A stretch of 50,835 nucleotides of DNA from positions 1-50,835 of the forward strand of contig NZ_JACJHY010000038.1 in NCBI RefSeq assembly GCF_014138625.1, read 5' to 3'. The position numbers and the translations under genes were made by a program. The notes beneath the pieces were generated by a model. It was not told the origin of the DNA. It ran no database searches and saw only the letters and a program-made list of their open reading frames with translations. This DNA comes from Aminobacter ciceronei (lineage in GTDB: Bacteria > Pseudomonadota > Alphaproteobacteria > Rhizobiales > Rhizobiaceae). This document shows, piece after piece, positions 10,949-19,029 of the stretch (positions within the stretch are counted from its first letter, which is position 1; each line of letters begins with the position of its first letter).

Positions 10949-11050
10949 TGCCGGGCGTTCGAAGAAATGCAGATTAGTGAGATTCGGCCTAGGAACGAAA
11001 GGAAACGGATTTCGCGTTTAGCCCTTGAGTGGCCCTTTGAGGCTCTGAAA

Positions 11051-11070
11051 TGTCAATAAATATATTGACA
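11051..11070. promoter_or_regulatory. perfect operator palindrome 1 (mmpA control)
   Basis: TGTCAATA-AATA-TATTGACA is a perfect 8-bp inverted repeat. A second copy starts 33 bp downstream. Both lie between the divergent nuclease gene and the XRE-type mobile mystery protein A gene, which is the likely binding protein. The flanking DNA is strongly AT-rich, suiting a promoter. Confidence 0.75.
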
Positions 11071-11083
11071 AATCGGCGTGAAG

Positions 11084-11103
11084 TGTCAATAAATATATTG
11101 ACG
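11084..11103. promoter_or_regulatory. operator palindrome 2 (mmpA control)
   Basis: Repeats the first operator over 19 bp (TGTCAATAAATATATTGAC), the last base being G instead of A. Starts are 33 bp apart, about three helical turns, which would place two dimers on the same face of the DNA. It ends 33 bp before the ATG at 11137. Confidence 0.75.
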
Positions 11104-11136
11104 TAATATAATTATTCGTCAACATATGAGTTTACA

Positions 11137-11595
11137 ATGAGTGTCAAGCAGGCAGTCCGAGAACAGTACCAAGCAATTGTCGATACGTCTCAGGGCAGCA
11201 ATATCGAGACACCGACCGAAGGCTGGATTCGAACCGTGCGCAAGGCGCTCGGCATGTCCGGCGCGCAGCTTGCAAAACGGATGGGCGTCACGCGAGCACG
11301 CATCGCTCAGGCGGAGAAAGCCGAGCTCGAAGGCGGCGTAACCCTGAAATCCATGCAGGCTGCCGCAGAAGCAATGGGCTGCCGGTTCGCCTACGCCTTC
11401 GTTCCACCCGACACCATCGAGAATGTAATTATCGGCCAGGCACGGAAAAAGGCCCGGGCGATTGTCAACACTGCGGGCAAGCATATGGCGCTTGAGGATC
11501 AAGCCGTATCCGACAGCCGGACCCAACACGAAGTTTCCAGGCTGATGCACGAGCTGATCTACGAAATGCCTCCTGACTTCTGGGAGGACAAGTGA
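11137..11595 (+). CDS. mobile mystery protein A (XRE-type antitoxin/regulator)
   Basis: 152 aa. The helix-turn-helix is about residues 36-60 (MSGAQLAKRMGVTRARIAQAE), followed by a conserved segment (KSMQAAAEAMGCRFAYAFVP) typical of the mobile mystery protein A family, which is found paired with a Fic-domain protein B. It probably neutralises or represses its partner and binds the two palindromes upstream. The stop codon overlaps the GTG start of the Fic gene (GTGA), so translation is coupled. Confidence 0.85.
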   Translation: MSVKQAVREQYQAIVDTSQGSNIETPTEGWIRTVRKALGMSGAQLAKRMGVTRARIAQAEKAELEGGVTLKSMQAAAEAMGCRFAYAFVPPDTIENVIIGQARKKARAIVNTAGKHMALEDQAVSDSRTQHEVSRLMHELIYEMPPDFWEDK

Positions 11596-12203
11596 CCATT
11601 AAACTCGAATATCCCGAAGGCGCGACACCTCTTGACCCGAATGAACTTGACGGGCTGAAGCACAAGCACATCACCACGCAGGGCGAACTGGACGAGCTTG
11701 AGCAGGCCAACATCGCTTCCGGGCTGCGCTGGCTTTCCCGCACGCGACGCAAGGACGTCCTTACGGATGACTTTGCGATCGAGCTTCATCGTCAGCTCTT
11801 CGGCGAAGTGTGGGGTTGGGCTGGAGCGTTTCGTAAGACCGGGAAGAATATCGGCGTCGACCCAATTCAGATCGGCATTCAGCTACGTGGCCTGATGGAT
11901 GACGCGCGCTATTGGGCGGAGCACAAGACGTATCCCCCTAAAGAGGCCGCAGTCAGGTTTCATCACCGCCTTGTCTTCATTCATCCGTTTTCTAACGGAA
12001 ACGGGCGTCATGCGCGCATTATGGCGGACACCGTGCTGGACAAGATATACGGGACAGAACCCATAGATTGGACTGCCGGCTCTGATCTGCAAAAGATAGA
12101 CGAAAGGCGTGCCGCGTATATCGCGGCCCTGAAGGCTGCTGACGGTCACGACATGGGGCCGCTTCTGGCCTTTACCAATCTAGCTGCTGACCAAGCACGG
12201 TGA
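11592..12203 (+). CDS. mobile mystery protein B, Fic-domain protein
   Basis: 203 aa from a GTG in the GTGA overlap with the previous gene. The Fic motif is HPFSNGNGRHAR (H131-R142). The usual acidic residue of HxFx(D/E)GNGRxxR is Asn135 here, so metal and nucleotide handling may differ from AMP-transferases; I recall Asn in this position in other mobile mystery B proteins. Fic enzymes transfer nucleotide or phosphate groups to target proteins, often as toxins. No inhibitory (S/T)xxxE(G/N) helix was recognised. The stop overlaps the next gene by a second GTGA junction, making a three-gene coupled operon. Confidence 0.88.
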   Translation: MTIKLEYPEGATPLDPNELDGLKHKHITTQGELDELEQANIASGLRWLSRTRRKDVLTDDFAIELHRQLFGEVWGWAGAFRKTGKNIGVDPIQIGIQLRGLMDDARYWAEHKTYPPKEAAVRFHHRLVFIHPFSNGNGRHARIMADTVLDKIYGTEPIDWTAGSDLQKIDERRAAYIAALKAADGHDMGPLLAFTNLAADQAR

Positions 12204-13402
12204 CTATGACGGCAAGTGTTATGCGAACAGATTTGCCCCCTGAGCTAGAAGCGGTTCGAAACGTGGCCAGGCGCGCGCTCGGCCCGGTGACGCCTACTAC
12301 CGACAATACCAAAGCGGACAAAGACTTCTTGTTCAAGGCAAAGAGAACGGAAGCGGGACGAAAGTTGCCCGCACAGCACCTAGTCTATTTCGTTTTGGCC
12401 GATCTTCTCGGGTTCAAAAATCTTGGGAAATTTGAGAAAGTCGCTTGGTCTATCCCCGTTGATTTTAACGGACGCGCCTTCCTGATTGAACACAGGAAAT
12501 TTGGCGTCGGCGTCTTTGCGCACGATCCAGCGACCGAGGAAGCTGACGCCGAGAAAATTGTTAATCACATCCATAAGGCCGTGAAGGTGGCCCGACCGTT
12601 CTTCGACTGGCTCGCCGGAAAAGCGGTTGAAGATTCTTCGGTCAACGTCAACAACAACAGCACCGCCTTGTTCGATCGCTTCGAGTACTTTGTTGAAGCA
12701 CACCGCAACAAGGCGAAGGAGGCTGATGACCGCAAGGGCGAGCGCGTCGTCAAAAAAGGTGGGACAGAAGGGCACAGTTGGGAGAGCATCACCTATCCTG
12801 CAATGCGCTTGCGCACCGAAGCCCGGTGGCTTGGCCTTGCTGCAATTGAAGCATTCTTCAGTTGGACCGAGCACGTCCTCATCCATATCGGCATTCTGTC
12901 CGGCGGCATGCGAACCGCGGGTGATGTTGCCAAACTTGCGGAAGCGGATTGGGCGACCAAATACAAGAGCGCACTCGATCTCGCAGACCCTGCATCAAAG
13001 GATTTCTATGACAGGCTGCTTGTTGTCCGTAAGGAACTTCGCAATTTCCTGGCGCACGGCTCATTCGGGAAGCAGGGCGAGGCTTTCAGTTTCCATTCCT
13101 CCGCGGGGGCCGTACCCGTCTTGCTCCCCGATCCTATCGGCAGCCGCAAGTTCTCGTTTGGCCAGCACCTCTCATTCGATGTCGCGGGTCCGATCCGGAC
13201 CATCGAAGAATTCATTGGGCATTTGTGGAGCGGCCCACGAGCCCCCGCCGAAATTTACATTCAACGGTATCAGTTGCCTCTGATCCTCACGATGGTTGCG
13301 GATGGCAGCTATGCACAAGCAATGGCGTCACCGGAAGAAATGGAACAGTTTGCGCACTATCTCGCAGGCCGATTTGACCAAGCAACTGACATGGACTGGT
13401 AG
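12200..13402 (+). CDS. HEPN-like protein, third gene of the Fic operon
   Basis: 400 aa from GTG 12200 (GTGA overlap) or ATG 12206. The central part contains two long helices (ARWLGLAAIEAFFSWTEHV and YDRLLVVRKELRNFLAH). The second ends in R281-NFLA-H286, the Rx4H pattern of HEPN ribonucleases. The N-terminal 130 residues contain a basic, mixed alpha/beta segment. No family is recognised for the full length. Coupling to Fic and antitoxin genes suggests a third component of the same toxin-antitoxin or defence unit. Confidence 0.7.
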   Translation: MTMTASVMRTDLPPELEAVRNVARRALGPVTPTTDNTKADKDFLFKAKRTEAGRKLPAQHLVYFVLADLLGFKNLGKFEKVAWSIPVDFNGRAFLIEHRKFGVGVFAHDPATEEADAEKIVNHIHKAVKVARPFFDWLAGKAVEDSSVNVNNNSTALFDRFEYFVEAHRNKAKEADDRKGERVVKKGGTEGHSWESITYPAMRLRTEARWLGLAAIEAFFSWTEHVLIHIGILSGGMRTAGDVAKLAEADWATKYKSALDLADPASKDFYDRLLVVRKELRNFLAHGSFGKQGEAFSFHSSAGAVPVLLPDPIGSRKFSFGQHLSFDVAGPIRTIEEFIGHLWSGPRAPAEIYIQRYQLPLILTMVADGSYAQAMASPEEMEQFAHYLAGRFDQATDMDW

Positions 13403-13600
13403 GGAATAAGAAGCAGGTATTACGAGAATAGCACTGAGGAAGAACGAGTCCTCATTTTTCAGGACCATTTTTATCGGGACTTGGAGTCGTTCTTTTCTTC
13501 CCAAATAGCCTGCTGCGACGAATGCTATAAATCTCGACCTGTCATAGCCTACAAAATTCGGCGGTGGTGTAAAAATAAATATGTGAAATCAAATGGATAG
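13403..13600 (+). pseudogene. Cys-rich 65-codon frame directly after the HEPN gene
   Basis: In frame with the preceding gene and separated from it only by its TAG stop, 65 codons run without interruption through AT-rich DNA. The translation includes FYRDLESFFSSQIACCDECY and a basic tail (YKIRRWCKNKYV). The CCDECY cluster looks like part of a real protein, perhaps zinc-binding. There is no standard start codon before the TTG in the middle. It may be a remnant of a truncated gene, or a readthrough extension of the HEPN-like protein. Weakly supported. Confidence 0.3.
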
Positions 13601-13648
13601 AGAGCTATGGCGTACAAAGAGAAACGCGACGGAAAGTCCGAAAAATTT

Positions 13649-13694
13649 CCTCCGAAGGCAGAGGTCACAGGTTCGAATCCTGTCGGGTGCGCCA
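13649..13694 (+). repeat. right 46-bp copy of tRNA-Arg(CCG) 3' end (att-like)
   Basis: Direct repeat of 3449-3494 with two differences. Here the T-stem pairs perfectly (ACAGG with CCTGT), so this copy is closer to the functional tRNA-Arg sequence. The sequence before it, an ATG at 13607 with MAYKEKRDGK, is not tRNA but resembles the beginning of some tyrosine integrases. It marks the right edge of the 10.2-kb defence-like block. Confidence 0.8.
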
Positions 13695-14401
13695 AATACC
13701 GCCGATTGCCCTCCGCAATACACTATAGCCGCCGAACGTACGCCCTTGCATCTGGTAGAGGCCGGCCCGCGCGCAGAAGAGCGTAGAAACGGCGGCGTTC
13801 AGGGGCGGAAAAGTTTGAATCGCTTTCGGTCGACTGATTGCCACAAGAATACGTTGCGGCCTGGTATGGCGGGAATGCGCCTCCATCTGGCCGTGGAAGC
13901 AGTCGCTGCCTCCTCCCACAAGCGGACGCCTAGAAGTGGCACTGCCGATGTTTGGCCCGGGCGGAGAGGTACGGCTCGAAGGATGCCTCGTTGTTGTTGG
14001 CAACGGATCGTTGGTCTTGAGCCGAGTTCCTGATACCTGCAACGAAAGCTTCTCGATTCTCTGTCCAGGCATCGAGGATCCCGTTTGGCGGTTGATCCGC
14101 ATCGTTAGATTTGGCTTTGTCGAGGCGGGAAGCTTCAAAGAGCGCACGGCCGGCGTCGCTGAGGCCCTGGCTCACCTAGCATACACGGATCGCCATTCAA
14201 GAGGACCGTCAACCCCTGCCTGGGACCTTGCGCATGGTTCGCGTCCGAGCCCGAAGGCTGGTGCAATTACTGGTCGGGAAGAAGACGCTCCCACAACGCG
14301 GGGCAATCTTCTGCGGGCAGGGCAGCCACGCCCAACATACTGGCGTTGTGAAAATAACGATCCATATCGCGCGGCGCTTGTGGGTGTGATACTTGTGCGA
14401 A
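13695..14401. other. about 700 bp without a convincing gene
   Basis: Several overlapping short frames on both strands lack ribosome-binding sites, motifs or consistent coding character. A minus-strand frame at 13930-14175 (including LDAWTENREAFVAGI) could be a gene remnant. It probably contains the promoter of the PHP-ATPase gene near its right end. Confidence 0.45.
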
Positions 14402-17059
14402 ATGCTCCCCGATCAACAAAAGGCAAATAGCTTCGAAACATTCTTCCCTAACGGTTCCGCCTGGGTCCGGGTAGACTTCCATCTGCATACCAGGGCCGAC
14501 AAAGAGTTCGCCTATACAGGGCAAGACAACGATTTCGTCAGCGCATACATCGCTGCCCTTAAAGCCGCCGGAATCCGCCTCGGCGTGGTCACCAACCACA
14601 ACAAGTTCGACCTCCAGGAATTCAGAGCTCTCAGAAGAGCTGCGAGGCAAGAAGGCATCGGCCTGCTCCCGGGTGTCGAACTCTCTGTCAACGACGGGGC
14701 AAATGGTGTCCATGCCCTCATTATGTTTTCCGACGAATGGCTCGAAAACGGCCATGACTTCATCAACGCGTTTCTCGGAAACACCTTCAGCGGCCGCACG
14801 CCAACGCAGTACGAAAACGAGAATGCCCGCTCGAACGAAGACATCGTTTCAACTCTAAAGACCCTTGAGCAGTTCAACCGCGATTTCCTCGTTGTCTTCG
14901 CTCATGTTGAGGCGTCTAGCGGGCTCTGGAACGAAGTAAAAGGCGGGCGCATGCAGGAGCTGGCCGCCAATCCGCTCGTGCAGAAATACTGCCTCGGCTT
15001 TCAGAAGGTCCGCACGCACGATGTGCCGGATCGCGTCGGCCGGACGAAGGTCAAACAATGGTGGCCGCAGTACCCGGCGGAAGTCGAAGGTAGCGACCCG
15101 AAGAGTATCGAGCAGATTGGCAAAGGCGAGCATACCTTTCTTAAGCTCGGTGACCTCACCTACGAGGCCGTGAAGTTCGCTCTGCGCGATTTCGAGTTCC
15201 GCGCAGCGGGCGCTGCACTCAAACTGACACACGGCTATATCGAGGCCGTACGCTTTGAAGGCGGGCTGCTGGATGGTGTCCGCATTCCGCTCTCGCCGCA
15301 CCTCAACTGTCTGATTGGCATCCAAGGCAGTGGTAAGTCATCCGCGCTCGAATGCCTTCGATGGGCGCTCGACATTCCATTCGGCGATAGACCTCAAGAT
15401 CGAAAGTACAAAGAAGACCTCGTCCCGTTCGTACTGAAGAGTGGCGGTCGCGTTACCGTCGAGGCGGTTGACCACCTCGGATCAAAATATGAGGTTCGCA
15501 GGATCTTGGGACACGATCCGGAAGTCTACTTGAACGGCGTCCTACGCAGAGGCGTCGCCGTCAGACAAAGTGTGATCCGAAACCCGCTCTACTTCGGGCA
15601 GAAAGACCTCTCGGCCGCAGGCCAAGATTTTGGAAAGGACCTGGTCGAGAAGCTAGTCGGTGAATCTCTGCGGTCTATCCGTGAGTCGATTGCGACTGAG
15701 GCTGGTGAGCTTAAGTCAGCGGTTACGCTACTGCAGGCGATCCAAACCGACACCGAAAAGCTTACCGGTTTTCGCCAAGAGCTTGCTGCCCTCGAATATC
15801 AGATCGAACAGTTTGACAAGCATGGTGTGAAGGACAAGCTGGAAAAGCAGCTTGCCTATAATCAAGACGCCTCGTTCGTGACCTCGGTCGATGAGAAGGC
15901 GGAAAGTTGGAGTGAAGCCGTCGGTGATTTAGCCGACGAAGGCATCGAGCTGCTCGATGCTCTCGCTGTCCCGGGCTCAAAATACAACGCCGCTTTCTTC
16001 GCCGACTACGCGCTAGCTCTTGCCGAACTGAAAGCGTCTGTAGCCTCGATCAAGGCTGTTCAAACAGCCATCGACATCGTCCGCGACAAGCTTGGCGAAA
16101 AGCACGCCGCTCTGAACGGCACGATCGGTGGTCTCAAGGAAGAATTTGCCTCTGTTGAGCGCGAGCTCCTCGAAACCCTCGCCGACAAAGGTGTTACCGC
16201 GCTTCAGCCCGACGACTATCTCAAGAGCACTGACCGAAAAAGGGGGATCGAAGGGAAGATCGCTGAGCTCGTGACTGCAACCTCTAAGGCTGCGGATCGT
16301 AGAGAACTCGTCGCCAACACGAGCAGTGCGCTCAACGAAAAGTGGCTCGAAGAGTATCGGGTGACAGCCGCCGCCCTCGACAAGATCAATAATGTCCAAT
16401 CTGAGCTAAAGATCACCTCGACGTTCAAGGGCGACAAGAAAGCCTTCACGATGCGGCTAGAGGCCGCCCTCAAGGGTAGCAGCGTACGAAGTGAGAGCAT
16501 CGAAGCCATCTGTGGAAAGTACGTGGATTTCGCGGCTATCTACGCCAACCTCGACGAGGCAGCAGCCTTGGCGAAAGGACGTGCAGATGCCTTTCGTGAA
16601 TACTTCTTGAGAGCGCTACCCACGCTCCTGACCTTCCAGGTGCCCAACACCTACGAAATCAACTATCACGGACGCCCTCTACGTTCGCATTCCCTCGGTC
16701 AGCGTGCCTCCGCGATGATGCTCTTTTTGCTGAGCCAGCAGGAACACGACCTCGTTCTGATCGACCAGCCTGAAGACGACCTCGACAGCCAAACGGTTTA
16801 CGAAGAAGTTGTGAAGCGCATCCGCAAGATCAAATCCAACAGGCAGTTCATCTTCGCGACCCACAACGCAAATTTCCCGGTACTGGGAGACTCAGAGTCC
16901 GTCTCCGCGTTCAGCGCATCCGATGACAGGATTGCCGTTTCCTCTGCCAGCATCGACGCCGCCGACACCCAGAAGCTAATCATCAGGATCATGGAAGGCG
17001 GCCCCGAGGCGTTTGCCCGCCGCAAAACAATCTACGAACATTGGAAAGCAGGGCGATAG
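14402..17059 (+). CDS. PHP-phosphoesterase + SMC-like ATPase (TrlF/Ppl-type defence protein)
   Basis: About 885 aa from ATG 14402 (TTG at 14393 is an alternative). The N-terminal PHP phosphoesterase domain has metal ligands in DFHLHTRAD (H27, H29), TNHNKFD (H66), GVELS (E93), VHALI (H104) and FAHVE (H168). The ATPase has Walker A GIQGSGKSS (306-314), a long coiled-coil middle (about 430-690), an LGQRAS signature-like segment, Walker B LVLIDQPEDDLD and a FATHNANF switch. This SMC/RecN-type plan with an N-terminal PHP domain is that of TrlF-family proteins and the Ppl antiphage gene. It likely hydrolyses a nucleic acid or nucleotide under ATPase control. A GNAT gene begins 3 bp after its stop. 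Confidence 0.85.
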   Translation: MLPDQQKANSFETFFPNGSAWVRVDFHLHTRADKEFAYTGQDNDFVSAYIAALKAAGIRLGVVTNHNKFDLQEFRALRRAARQEGIGLLPGVELSVNDGANGVHALIMFSDEWLENGHDFINAFLGNTFSGRTPTQYENENARSNEDIVSTLKTLEQFNRDFLVVFAHVEASSGLWNEVKGGRMQELAANPLVQKYCLGFQKVRTHDVPDRVGRTKVKQWWPQYPAEVEGSDPKSIEQIGKGEHTFLKLGDLTYEAVKFALRDFEFRAAGAALKLTHGYIEAVRFEGGLLDGVRIPLSPHLNCLIGIQGSGKSSALECLRWALDIPFGDRPQDRKYKEDLVPFVLKSGGRVTVEAVDHLGSKYEVRRILGHDPEVYLNGVLRRGVAVRQSVIRNPLYFGQKDLSAAGQDFGKDLVEKLVGESLRSIRESIATEAGELKSAVTLLQAIQTDTEKLTGFRQELAALEYQIEQFDKHGVKDKLEKQLAYNQDASFVTSVDEKAESWSEAVGDLADEGIELLDALAVPGSKYNAAFFADYALALAELKASVASIKAVQTAIDIVRDKLGEKHAALNGTIGGLKEEFASVERELLETLADKGVTALQPDDYLKSTDRKRGIEGKIAELVTATSKAADRRELVANTSSALNEKWLEEYRVTAAALDKINNVQSELKITSTFKGDKKAFTMRLEAALKGSSVRSESIEAICGKYVDFAAIYANLDEAAALAKGRADAFREYFLRALPTLLTFQVPNTYEINYHGRPLRSHSLGQRASAMMLFLLSQQEHDLVLIDQPEDDLDSQTVYEEVVKRIRKIKSNRQFIFATHNANFPVLGDSESVSAFSASDDRIAVSSASIDAADTQKLIIRIMEGGPEAFARRKTIYEHWKAGR

Positions 17060-17061
17060 CG

Positions 17062-17481
17062 ATGGAGTTGACACACGCTTCCCAGATTGCCGAGCTGCTC
17101 AATGAGCAGAACCAACTCGCGATAAAATACGACACCCGGCGCGTTCTTGATCTGCAAAAGAGTATCTAGTCGATCTTTCGGAAGACGATCGCGTCGTGTG
17201 CTGTGCTCAACTCAAGCGCGTGCAGTGGTACCAGGCCGAGATTTCCCATGTGACCACGCATGTGGACTTTGTTCGCCAAGGCCGAGGCGCACGGTTAATG
17301 GGGGCAGCAGAGCAACGCGCGCGAAGATGGGGCGCGGTTGCTTCAATGCACGGTACGGACTGGAAACGGCCCGAGCGAGGGCATGTTCGCAAAGGCCGGA
17401 TTCCAGCGTGGCCCGACGTTTGGGAATCCTCAGACCGGAAACAATGTGACGGTCTGGAGCAAAGCGCTCTACCATCCTTGA
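17062..17481 (+). pseudogene. GNAT acetyltransferase gene with two frameshifts
   Basis: The product is readable in three successive frames. Frame 1 from ATG 17062 gives MELTHASQIAELLNEQNQ...TRRVLDLQK. Frame 2 from about 17155 gives EYLVDLSEDDRVVCCAQL, the acetyl-CoA loop-like VRQGRGARLMGAAEQRA and RRWG. Frame 3 from about 17335 gives LLQCTVRTGNGPSEGMFAKA, GFQRGPTFGNPQ and WSKALYHP, stopping at 17481. The shifts fall at an AAAA run (one base missing) and a GGGG run (one base extra). Joined, it is a single-domain GNAT of about 140 aa. It is tightly spaced behind the PHP-ATPase gene, suggesting a former two-gene operon. Confidence 0.75.
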
Positions 17482-17700
17482 GCTCACGGTAAGCGTGCCA
17501 TCGAAATTAACCTCGGCACTGTTACTGATGGCCTTGCATTGCTTGTAGCTAGTGTCCGCGAGAGTCGCATTCATCATCACTATTAATGCGGCCATGCCGC
17601 GGCTAATCGCAAGAGATTTTGCACGCCCCGACCCCAACCGATTGCGGTCCCAACGATACACGCATTTGTTGCACATTGTTCACTTGGGTTGCCTCAGACG

Positions 17701-18261
17701 CTAACCTGTCCGCTTCTTAGTCATATGCTGCCGTGCATCGCGCTCGAGCGCGTTAGCCCACGATTGCAATCCTACATCTAAACGGTCAGGCATTTGCCCG
17801 AGAACCCCTTTGGCTGCAGCCTCGGCCTGGCGGCAGAAAAACTTGGTACATAGAAGGGGGCTTCCTTTGGCGTCGCGGAAATCCACGCCAAGTTTCAACA
17901 ATATCGTCACCGCCTCGTCGTCACACGCTCGTCCGGTATCGAAGCTCTCTTCATGTTCGAAGAACCGAGAGTCCGCCTCTTGCCGTTCGTCGGACCAAAG
18001 GGGCCAGTCTTCATAGCCGGGCGGGTCCTGCCAGAAGGTCTCGCTCGCGGCAATGCCAAATGTCTTGACCGAAAGTTCGTTGATCAGAAATTCAAGCTCT
18101 GGGTTCAGCTCGCCTCTGATCGATGAATAGAGCAAGATCTTGTCCTCAATCTCCTGAAAACCGGGAAGATCCCTCAGGCGGATAGGAGGTTGCTGGGATG
18201 TGGCGGTGGAACTCTGAACATTGGCCGTGAGATTAAGCCAGTCTGCATGCCTGTTCTTCAT
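17701..18261 (-). CDS. hypothetical protein
   Basis: 186 aa from ATG 18261 with GAGGA about 9 nt upstream. It is acidic and helical, with a Pro/Trp-rich middle (FWQDPPGYEDWPLWSDE) and three Cys residues, two of them in LLCTKFFCRQAEAAAKG. No signal peptide or membrane segment. The C-terminus is basic (QHMTKKRTG). No family recognised. It converges with the GNAT remnant and precedes the transposon-scar region. Confidence 0.6.
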   Translation of the reverse strand: MKNRHADWLNLTANVQSSTATSQQPPIRLRDLPGFQEIEDKILLYSSIRGELNPELEFLINELSVKTFGIAASETFWQDPPGYEDWPLWSDERQEADSRFFEHEESFDTGRACDDEAVTILLKLGVDFRDAKGSPLLCTKFFCRQAEAAAKGVLGQMPDRLDVGLQSWANALERDARQHMTKKRTG

Positions 18262-18879
18262 CGGAGTGTCCTCGAATCGAAAACATGCTGAAGACTCTAT
18301 CTTGCGTTTGGGGTGAACAAAAAAGAAACAAAGCGTTGTCCTCGCTGTTCACAGTCATGCACAGGCGTAACGAGCGGCGGTCAATCGCCAAATCTGGTGA
18401 TGGACGGTTGTCAGGCGGCCGGGCACCCCTTTGCTTTTCAAAAGAGTGCTGAGCATGAAGCCCAATACGTGCGTCCTGGTTTCGATGCCTTCCTCGTCCA
18501 GCTTGGACAGAAATTCCCGCGTCACTCGGCAACTCAGCGAAGCGCTCGGCGGTGCCGCGCCCGGCGGGTCTCTGTCAGGTGCCACGGCTGAAAAGGCTGG
18601 GAGAGCATGGAACGTTTGCTCGATATTGAGAGTTAATCGGGCTGTTTAGGGAGGCGAAAATGGCGACCGATCTGAAGTCGTCTCGCAGCGACAATGACCT
18701 TCGAAGACGCGCTGTATATCTCCGTGGTTCTGGGGGCTCTCGTGTCGATCACATGGCACCTATCGACCATTTGAGCGACGTTCCGGGACCGCTTTGGACG
18801 GACCTGTTCTACATTGCCATGGCGTTTGGTGCGGCTAGCGGCATCTTCTGGCTGGCGGGCTAAGTGATCTTGCACGCCG
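18262..18879. other. 618-bp stretch with only doubtful small frames
   Basis: A minus-strand frame at 18355-18585 (SLSCRVTREFLSKLDEEGIE...) and a plus-strand frame at 18660-18863 ending in a hydrophobic segment (LFYIAMAFGAASGIFWLAG) are the only candidates. Neither has a family match I recognise nor a strong ribosome-binding site. The second could be the relic of a small membrane protein. Confidence 0.4.
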
Positions 18880-19029
18880 CGATGAAGAGCCACTCGACGG
18901 TCTCGTCGGCTAGCCCTAGCTCGATCGCCAGCGCCGCTAGGTGGGGATGATCGCGCGCGATCGGGTGCGCGCCAGTCGATGCCCTCGATCAGCATTGCGA
19001 GATGCGCAGGCGTCAGTGTGATCGAGCCG

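Larger units (their letters stand above)
3449..13694. mobile_element. 10.2-kb block bounded by tRNA-Arg att-like repeats
   Basis: The two 46-bp repeats lie in direct orientation with starts exactly 10,200 bp apart, the structure left by site-specific integration at a tRNA-Arg(CCG) 3' end. Everything recognisable between them looks like immunity or toxin-antitoxin cargo (NERD-NACHT ATPase, Abi-like protein, CoiA-like nuclease, Fic and HEPN-like genes). No integrase gene is visible inside. Either the block moves with help in trans, has lost its integrase, or the repeats mark successive insertions at a former tRNA scar. Confidence 0.55.

Noticed and set aside
12627-13283. 218-aa plus-strand frame within the HEPN-like gene
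   Set aside because: Shadow frame rich in Ser/Pro/Arg; the overlapping 400-aa frame has coherent helices and coupled start.
13649-13694. second tRNA-Arg gene
   Set aside because: Again only a 3' half; the upstream sequence does not fold as a tRNA 5' half.
13936-14430. 164-aa plus-strand frame before the PHP-ATPase
   Set aside because: No ribosome-binding site or family features, and its 3' end overlaps the ATPase start.
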